In this document: positions 58,781 to 64,000 of the stretch, in pieces
Layout: each line of letters opens with the position of its first letter
Position numbering within the stretch: position 1 is the stretch's first letter
Made by a program: the position numbers and the translations under genes
Origin: Chryseobacterium sp. GVT01B
Lineage (GTDB): Bacteria; Bacteroidota; Bacteroidia; Flavobacteriales; Weeksellaceae
Assembly: GCF_019970045.1 (NCBI RefSeq)
Contig: NZ_JAHXYI010000009.1
Coordinates: 62,001-126,000, forward strand
Reading direction: 5' to 3'
DNA length: 64,000 nt
The notes under the pieces: generated by a model
Told to the model about the DNA's origin: nothing
Seen by the model: the letters and a program-made list of their open reading frames with translations, nothing else
The model's database searches: none

Positions 58781-58883
58781 AACATATTTTATTTTATCTA
58801 TATAATCGGGTCTACACACCCCTATATCAATAGATTTTAACACTATTATAATTTTGGCATGTATCTTGTAAATTGTTGTCGCG

Positions 58884-58964
58884 ATGAAAAAAAACGCCTG
58901 GAAGATTCTAGAAACACAAATGAAACAGCAAAGAGTTTATTCCCTCAACTCTTTCTTTTATTAA
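58884..58964 (+). CDS. Very small ORF, uncertain
   Basis: 26 codons, MKKNAWKILETQMKQQRVY then SLNSFFY. It follows a TAATTTTG box by 27 bases and overlaps a terminator-like hairpin. No family; basic N-terminus and possible amphipathic helix. Could equally be an untranslated RNA. Confidence 0.2.
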   Translation: MKKNAWKILETQMKQQRVYSLNSFFY

Positions 58965-59023
58965 GTTTACTTTAAAGATTTCCGCAAAACACATTAATAT
59001 AATTACAGTTTCATTGAAATAAT

Positions 59024-59031
59024 TATATTTG
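59024..59031 (+). promoter_or_regulatory. -7 box for the DUF3667 gene
   Basis: TATATTTG, exact consensus match, 22 bases before the ATG at 59054. Confidence 0.5.
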
Positions 59032-59053
59032 CGTTAATCATATTCCATAATTC

Positions 59054-60166
59054 ATGAGCCACGGAAAACTAAGAGATGATAAAACCTGCCTGAACTGCGG
59101 ACATCAGGTTGATGAAAGGTTTTGCCCCCACTGCGGACAAGAAAACATTGAAAGCAGACAACCCTTTCATTTTCTCTTTACTCATTTTATTGAGGATTTC
59201 ACCCATTATGACGGACAGTTCTGGAAAACCATGCAATATCTGTTTACCCGTCCGGGGACCCTTACCAAAGAATATCTGGCAGGTAAAAGACAACTGTATG
59301 TTGCTCCTGTAAAGCTGTATATATTCATAAGCTTCATTACATTCTTTCTACCTAACATCTTACCTCACGCGAAAGAGGAAGCAGAAAGACCCAGCCATAA
59401 TAAAGTAGAAACAAAGTCAAAAAAACAGAAAGAACTCCCCAAAGACATTGTAAAAGATTTGCAAAAAGAAGGAGTTTTATCTCATGAAGCTGCAGCGGCT
59501 ACTCAGAAAGCGCTGGATACTCTAAAAGCTGCAGATACTTTAAAGATAAAAGATGTTGAAGCAAAAAAGGAACTCTTTGACCGTACATTTGATACTAAAG
59601 AAGCATCTCTTATGAATGCTAATACTCTGAAACAGTACGATTCTATTCTTGCAAAAGACAAAACAGGGATTTATACATTAATGAGACCAATTGCCAAGAA
59701 AGGATTTGCTTTAAAAGACGAAGGATACAGTAAACATCAGATTTGGGAAAAATATAAGGAAAACTTTATTCATACAATTCCCAAAGCATTATTTGTATAT
59801 CTTCCCATATTCGCATTCTTTTTATGGCTGTTTCACAACAAAAAGAAATGGTGGTACTTTGATCACGGTATATTTACCCTTCACTACTTCTCTTTCCTTT
59901 TATTAGGAATATTGATATTTATAGTGGGAGAAAAGATAGTAAGCTATCTGCCGGACAGTAATTGGCTTACCCTATTATATGTCTTAGCCTGTTTAGGACT
60001 ATCTGCCTATATGACGATCTATTTCTTTGTTGCCCACCACAGAGTATATGAAACAAAAAAAAGAACGAGTATACTAAAAGGATTGCTACTATTTATTATC
60101 AACTATATCGGATTACTCCTGATGTTTATGGTATTGATGTACCTAAGTTTTATTATGCTTCACTAA
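59054..60166 (+). CDS. DUF3667 membrane protein with N-terminal zinc ribbon
   Basis: A 370-residue protein. A four-cysteine zinc-ribbon CLNCGHQVDERFCPHCGQEN (about 12-31) is followed by the DUF3667 signature FIEDFTHYDGQFWKTMQYLF and TRPGTLTKEYLAGKR, then a membrane segment (about 90-108). A long charged, helical loop (about 110-230) precedes four C-terminal helices (about 240-265, 275-300, 306-330 and 345-368). Function of the family is unknown; it is common in Bacteroidetes. Its stop overlaps by four bases the end of the convergent gene at 60163. Confidence 0.88.
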   Translation: MSHGKLRDDKTCLNCGHQVDERFCPHCGQENIESRQPFHFLFTHFIEDFTHYDGQFWKTMQYLFTRPGTLTKEYLAGKRQLYVAPVKLYIFISFITFFLPNILPHAKEEAERPSHNKVETKSKKQKELPKDIVKDLQKEGVLSHEAAAATQKALDTLKAADTLKIKDVEAKKELFDRTFDTKEASLMNANTLKQYDSILAKDKTGIYTLMRPIAKKGFALKDEGYSKHQIWEKYKENFIHTIPKALFVYLPIFAFFLWLFHNKKKWWYFDHGIFTLHYFSFLLLGILIFIVGEKIVSYLPDSNWLTLLYVLACLGLSAYMTIYFFVAHHRVYETKKRTSILKGLLLFIINYIGLLLMFMVLMYLSFIMLH

Positions 60167-60495
60167 TTTCTAAGGGATTTATTTCCTCTGAAGCTTGCAA
60201 ATAAATAATAGGCAACGAAAACGGTAGAAAATTTCAGGATAGACGGAATTGCCAATTCAAGATTAAAAATTAAAGTTCCTGCCAGAACAAGAATTCCCAT
60301 TCCTACAAATGACAGTCCTAATTTCTTAGGCAGTGAAAAATTGGGTGTATCCAGGTAATAAGCAAGCCCCCAGGCAGAACCAAAGGCAACAGCATAATAA
60401 ATATCAAGTCCGATATTCTCTGAACTTAAAAAGAAATAATTGATCAGGAAGCTAATTACGGTTCCTAATCCGAAGTACATCAAAGCTTTTTGCAT
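60163..60495 (-). CDS. Small four-helix membrane protein, unknown
   Basis: A 110-residue hydrophobic protein with segments near 5-22, 30-47, 60-78 and 81-103 separated by short polar loops. No recognisable family motif; length and topology resemble small Bacteroidetes hypothetical membrane proteins. A minus-strand TACTTTTG box lies 19 bases upstream (60515-60522), supporting a genuine gene. Ends four bases inside the DUF3667 gene. Confidence 0.65.
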   Translation of the reverse strand: MQKALMYFGLGTVISFLINYFFLSSENIGLDIYYAVAFGSAWGLAYYLDTPNFSLPKKLGLSFVGMGILVLAGTLIFNLELAIPSILKFSTVFVAYYLFASFRGNKSLRN

Positions 60496-60514
60496 GTCTG
60501 TAAAAAATATTCTG

Positions 60515-60522
60515 CAAAAGTA
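60515..60522 (-). promoter_or_regulatory. -7 box for the small membrane protein gene
   Basis: TACTTTTG on the minus strand, exact TAnnTTTG match, 19 bases before the start at 60495. Confidence 0.45.
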
Positions 60523-60710
60523 GAGAATTTAATTTGAGAATGTAAAGATGAGTGTCCTGGAAAACGAAGTCACTGCAACTTGTTTTAACTCTGTGGGTTC
60601 ACAACTTTCCGGGTATCCAATCCAAAAAGGGGATATATAATTAAATAAATCCAATTAATCAATTGACAATCAAAAGAATAAAATCAAACACCCGGTTCTT
60701 TTTTTATTGT

Positions 60711-60718
60711 TATATTTG
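60711..60718 (+). promoter_or_regulatory. -7 box for icmF
   Basis: TATATTTG, exact consensus match, 27 bases before the icmF ATG at 60746. Confidence 0.5.
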
Positions 60719-60745
60719 AAAACTTAGAAACTTTCTAGAATTTTT

Positions 60746-63700
60746 ATGGAAACCCAAAAATATACTCCAACCAACAAGGTAAGAATCGTAACTGCTGCCT
60801 CATTATTTGATGGGCATGATGCTGCGATCAATATTATGCGTCGTGTTATTCAGGGAACAGGATGCGAAGTGATCCATTTAGGACACGATAAATCAGCAGA
60901 GGAAGTTGTAAATACAGCAATCCAGGAAGATGCCAATGCTATTGCATTAACTTCATATCAGGGAGGTCACACAGAATATTTCAAATATATCTATGACCTT
61001 TTGAGAGAAAAAAATTCACCACAGATCAAAATTTTTGGCGGCGGTGGCGGTGTAATTCTTCCGGAAGAGATCAAGGACCTGATGTCTTATGGAATCGATA
61101 GAATTTATTCTCCGGATGACGGCCGTGAACTTGGACTTCAGGGAATGATTGACGATCTTGTACACAGATCAGATTTTGCGACAGGTAAAGAAGTAACTGC
61201 AAAAGACCTGGATACCATCAGCTTTGAAAACTCAACAAGTATCGCCAGCATTATCTCTGCTGTTGAAAACTTCTCAGAAGAAAAACCTGAGCTTGTAAAA
61301 GCGATTGACGAAAAGTCTAAAGATTTAACCATTCCAATTATTGGTATTACAGGTACCGGAGGAGCTGGTAAATCTTCTTTAACAGATGAATTGGTAAGAC
61401 GTTTCTTACGTTCAAATACTGATAAAAAAATCGCCATTATTTCTATTGACCCTTCCAAAAAGAAAACCGGAGGAGCTTTATTAGGAGACAGAATCCGTAT
61501 GAACGCAATCAACGATCCTAGAGTTTATATGCGTTCTATGGCCACCAGAGAAAATAACGTTTCCGTTTCACCATTCATTCATTCTGCATTGAACGTGTTG
61601 AAGCTGGCTCATCCTGATGTCATCATCCTTGAAACTTCAGGGATCGGACAGTCTGGTTCGGAAGTATCAGATTTTGCCGATGTTTCTATGTATGTAATGA
61701 CTCCTGAATACGGAGCGTCTACACAGCTGGAAAAAATCGACATGTTAGACTACGCGGATCTCGTAGCATTAAACAAATCTGACAAAAGAGGTGCTCTGGA
61801 TGCTCTTCAGGCAGTGAGAAAACAGTTCCAGAGAAACCACCTTCTATGGGAAAGTCCATTGGAAGACATGCCTGTATATGCTACAAAAGCATCTCAGTTT
61901 AATGACCACGGAACAACAGAACTATACAACAGATTAGTTTCTAAAGTAAACGAAAAATTTGCTGAATTAAAACTAAACGCTTTCGTAGAACAGGAAATTA
62001 CAGACGAAGTAACAATTATCCCTCCGAAAAGAGTTCGTTACCTTTCTGAAATCGTTGAAAACAATAAACAATACGACATCAATATTGAAAAACAGGCTGA
62101 ACTGGCCAGAACAATGTATCATATTGAAGGCGTAAAAAAAATAATTTCCAATGAGATTTTGGATGCTGAATATCAAAAGGCAGAAAAACATCTTCAACAG
62201 GAAAATATAGACTTCCTGAACACCTGGGATGATACGAAAAAAGCTTTCCAGGCAGAATTCTACTCTTATTTTGTAAGAGGAAAAGAGATCAAGGTGGAAA
62301 CTTCCACAGAATCTTTATCCCATTTGAGAATTCCAAAAATTGCATTACCAAAATACACTGACTGGGGTGATCTGATCAAATGGAAAGGACAGGAAAACCT
62401 TCCGGGAAGCTTCCCTTACACTGCAGGAATTTATCCGTTCAAGAGAACCGGTGAAGATCCGACAAGGATGTTTGCAGGAGAGGGAGGTCCTGAAAGAACA
62501 AACAGAAGATTCCATTATGTTTCTGCAGAAATGCCTGCAAAACGTTTATCTACAGCTTTTGACTCTGTAACGCTATACGGACAGGATCCTGCTTTACCAC
62601 CGGATATTTATGGTAAAATCGGAAATGCAGGGGTTTCTATCGCAACCTTGGATGATGCTAAAAAACTGTATTCCGGATTTGATCTGGTGAATGCACTGAC
62701 TTCAGTTTCTATGACCATCAATGGTCCTGCACCAATGCTACTGGCTTTCTTTATGAATGCAGCCATCGATCAGAATGTTGAAAAATATATCAAAGAAAAT
62801 GGTTTAGAAGCTAAAGTAGAGGCCAAACTTAAAGAGAAATTTGATGACAAAGGTTTAGAAAGGCCTAAATACAAAGGTGAACTTCCTCCATCCAATAATG
62901 GGTTAGGATTACAGCTTTTAGGATTAACGGGTGATGAAGTAATTCCTGCAGATGTATACGCAGAAATTAAAGCTAAAACAATTGCTACCGTTCGTGGTAC
63001 CGTTCAGGCTGACATCTTAAAAGAAGACCAGGCTCAGAATACCTGTATTTTCTCTACTGAATTTGCCCTTAGACTAATGGGTGACGTTCAGGAATATTTC
63101 ATCAGAGAGAAGGTAAGAAACTTCTATTCTGTGTCCATTTCGGGATATCATATTGCTGAAGCAGGAGCAAACCCTGTTTCTCAATTAGCATTTACACTGG
63201 CCAACGGCTTCACTTATGTGGAATATTACTTAAGCCGTGGAATGGACATCAATGATTTTGCACCAAACTTATCTTTCTTCTTTTCCAACGGTATCGACCC
63301 TGAGTATTCAGTAATCGGACGTGTAGCAAGAAGAATCTGGGCAAAAGCTATGAAATTAAAATACGGAGCTGACGAAAGAAGCCAGATGCTGAAATACCAC
63401 ATCCAGACTTCCGGACGTTCTCTTCACGCTCAGGAAATTGATTTCAATGACATCAGAACAACTCTTCAGGCGCTTTATGCGATCTATGATAACTGTAACT
63501 CACTTCATACCAATGCCTATGACGAGGCAATCACGACTCCTACTGAGCAATCGGTAAGAAGAGCGATGGCAATCCAGTTAATTATCAATAAAGAATTAGG
63601 ATTAGCTAAAAATGAGAATCCGCTTCAGGGATCATTTATCATTGAAGAATTAACAGATCTTGTGGAAGAAGCTGTATACACGGAATTTGACAGAATCACT

Positions 63701-64000
63701 GAAAGAGGTGGTGTTCTTGGCGCCATGGAAACAATGTACCAGCGTTCAAAAATCCAGGAAGAATCTATGCATTACGAATGGCTAAAACATACAGGTGAAT
63801 ATCCGATCATCGGAGTGAATACTTTCTTAGGAAAAGACGGTTCACCAACTGTTTTACCAGGAGAAGTTATCCGTTCTACAGAAGAGGAAAAACAAGCACA
63901 GATTGAATCTCTGCACAATTTCCAAAAAGCGAATGACAGCAGATCTGAAGAAGCTCTGAAACAACTTCAACATGCAGCTATCAACCAGCAAAACTTATTT
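60746..64000 (+). CDS. icmF: Fused isobutyryl-CoA mutase (IcmF), 3' end outside the window
   Basis: Open frame of 1085 codons from the ATG at 60746 to the right edge with no stop; IcmF proteins are about 1,100 residues, so only a few C-terminal residues are missing. Domain order is diagnostic: B12-binding domain (about 10-140, with [10 protein letters not shown] carrying the cobalt-ligand histidine), a MeaB-type G-protein chaperone (P-loop GTGGAGKS near 202-209; [13 protein letters not shown] near 345), then the methylmalonyl-CoA-mutase-type barrel ([20 protein letters not shown] near 645; QNTCIFSTE near 764). It isomerises isobutyryl-CoA and n-butyryl-CoA (some also pivalyl-CoA), with GTP hydrolysis protecting the cofactor. 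The exact substrate cannot be fixed by eye. Confidence 0.93.
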   Translation, partial: METQKYTPTNKVRIVTAASLFDGHDAAINIMRRVIQGTGCEVIHLGHDKSAEEVVNTAIQEDANAIALTSYQGGHTEYFKYIYDLLREKNSPQIKIFGGGGGVILPEEIKDLMSYGIDRIYSPDDGRELGLQGMIDDLVHRSDFATGKEVTAKDLDTISFENSTSIASIISAVENFSEEKPELVKAIDEKSKDLTIPIIGITGTGGAGKSSLTDELVRRFLRSNTDKKIAIISIDPSKKKTGGALLGDRIRMNAINDPRVYMRSMATRENNVSVSPFIHSALNVLKLAHPDVIILETSGIGQSGSEVSDFADVSMYVMTPEYGASTQLEKIDMLDYADLVALNKSDKRGALDALQAVRKQFQRNHLLWESPLEDMPVYATKASQFNDHGTTELYNRLVSKVNEKFAELKLNAFVEQEITDEVTIIPPKRVRYLSEIVENNKQYDINIEKQAELARTMYHIEGVKKIISNEILDAEYQKAEKHLQQENIDFLNTWDDTKKAFQAEFYSYFVRGKEIKVETSTESLSHLRIPKIALPKYTDWGDLIKWKGQENLPGSFPYTAGIYPFKRTGEDPTRMFAGEGGPERTNRRFHYVSAEMPAKRLSTAFDSVTLYGQDPALPPDIYGKIGNAGVSIATLDDAKKLYSGFDLVNALTSVSMTINGPAPMLLAFFMNAAIDQNVEKYIKENGLEAKVEAKLKEKFDDKGLERPKYKGELPPSNNGLGLQLLGLTGDEVIPADVYAEIKAKTIATVRGTVQADILKEDQAQNTCIFSTEFALRLMGDVQEYFIREKVRNFYSVSISGYHIAEAGANPVSQLAFTLANGFTYVEYYLSRGMDINDFAPNLSFFFSNGIDPEYSVIGRVARRIWAKAMKLKYGADERSQMLKYHIQTSGRSLHAQEIDFNDIRTTLQALYAIYDNCNSLHTNAYDEAITTPTEQSVRRAMAIQLIINKELGLAKNENPLQGSFIIEELTDLVEEAVYTEFDRITERGGVLGAMETMYQRSKIQEESMHYEWLKHTGEYPIIGVNTFLGKDGSPTVLPGEVIRSTEEEKQAQIESLHNFQKANDSRSEEALKQLQHAAINQQNLF

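Larger units (their letters stand above)
58781..59053 (+). other. Spacer before the DUF3667 gene with a possible tiny unit
   Basis: Includes a -7 box TAATTTTG (58849-58856), a 26-codon frame (58884-58964), an AAAGAGTT/AACTCTTT hairpin (58930-58954) followed by CTTTTA, and the -7 box of the DUF3667 gene (59024-59031). The hairpin overlaps the tiny frame's 3' end, so a small RNA is as likely as a peptide. Confidence 0.4.

Noticed and set aside
60610-60640. A GGTATCC word followed by AAAAAGGGG, as a possible fourth shared block
   Set aside because: It lacks the CGAAAA and AGAGTAGG parts and is about 100 bases from the nearest start codon.
1-64000. tRNA genes, CRISPR arrays, insertion sequences, prophage
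   Set aside because: No T-loop/CCA signatures, regularly spaced repeats, transposase, or integrase frames were found on reading both strands.

Overview
The window reads as chromosomal DNA of a low-GC flavobacterium, most likely Chryseobacterium or a close Weeksellaceae relative. Support: recurrent promoter -7 boxes of the Bacteroidetes form TAnnTTTG, type IX secretion tails (Por/T9SS type A and gliding-motility/CHU_C type B), a stand-alone FtsE, a fused isobutyryl-CoA mutase, DUF3667, and short bacteriocin-like leader peptides of the Chryseobacterium type. I saw no rRNA, tRNA, CRISPR array, insertion sequence or prophage.

Layout. 0-3.6 kb (minus): O-methyltransferase, NlpC/P60 peptidase, DUF1648 membrane protein, cupin and Kdo transferase waaA. 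3.7-6.9 kb: the most unusual segment, with a six-cysteine double-glycine-leader peptide (minus) facing away from an exported protein, a second anchored protein and an HTTM (SdpB-like) membrane protein (plus). 7-23 kb: housekeeping blocks: OmpA lipoprotein; tilS-dsbD; T9SS repeat protein; exbD; alpha/beta hydrolase; patatin; DHH phosphoesterase; rpmH; ftsE; a minus operon ribE-sensor kinase-trmN6; and a plus run pdxA, DUF177, rpmF, accB, accC. 24.9-34.7 kb: rocD abutting a surface-glycan cluster of seven plus-strand genes (six glycosyltransferases, one deacetylase), met by three minus-strand glycosyltransferase genes. 35-40 kb: lipoprotein, gltX, accA, a small-family exported protein and tsf. 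40.5-50.2 kb: three giant tandem paralogous T9SS-type-B adhesin-like proteins. 50.4-56.4 kb: small exported proteins of one cysteine-containing family around trmB, then a secreted M4 metalloprotease. 56.6-58.7 kb: a second six-cysteine leader peptide, then the rplM-rpsI-rpsB operon (minus). 59-64 kb: DUF3667 protein, small membrane protein, and icmF running off the right edge.

Main discovery candidate. Two short genes 53 kb apart (3759-3914 minus, 56657-56845 plus) encode peptides with an almost superimposable 18-residue double-glycine-type leader, then x-R-x-C, and six cysteines in the order C-C-CC-C-C, the spacing class of inhibitor-cystine-knot (knottin) toxins. Both genes, and the exported-protein gene at 4740 that heads the HTTM/SdpB-like locus, carry the same upstream block, GGTATCCGAAAA then AGAGTAGG, 19-24 bases before the start codon. 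Shared leader, shared cysteine framework and shared 5' element suggest a co-regulated secreted-peptide (antimicrobial or signalling) regulon. Its function is inferred, not shown.

Start corrections made from the sequence: the leader peptide at 3914, HTTM gene at 5964, patatin at 14608, DUF177 at 21731, accB at 22660, a GT2 at 27773, trmB at 52337 and the small exported protein at 53035. rpmH (52 codons) and the right-edge icmF fragment were read directly from the DNA.
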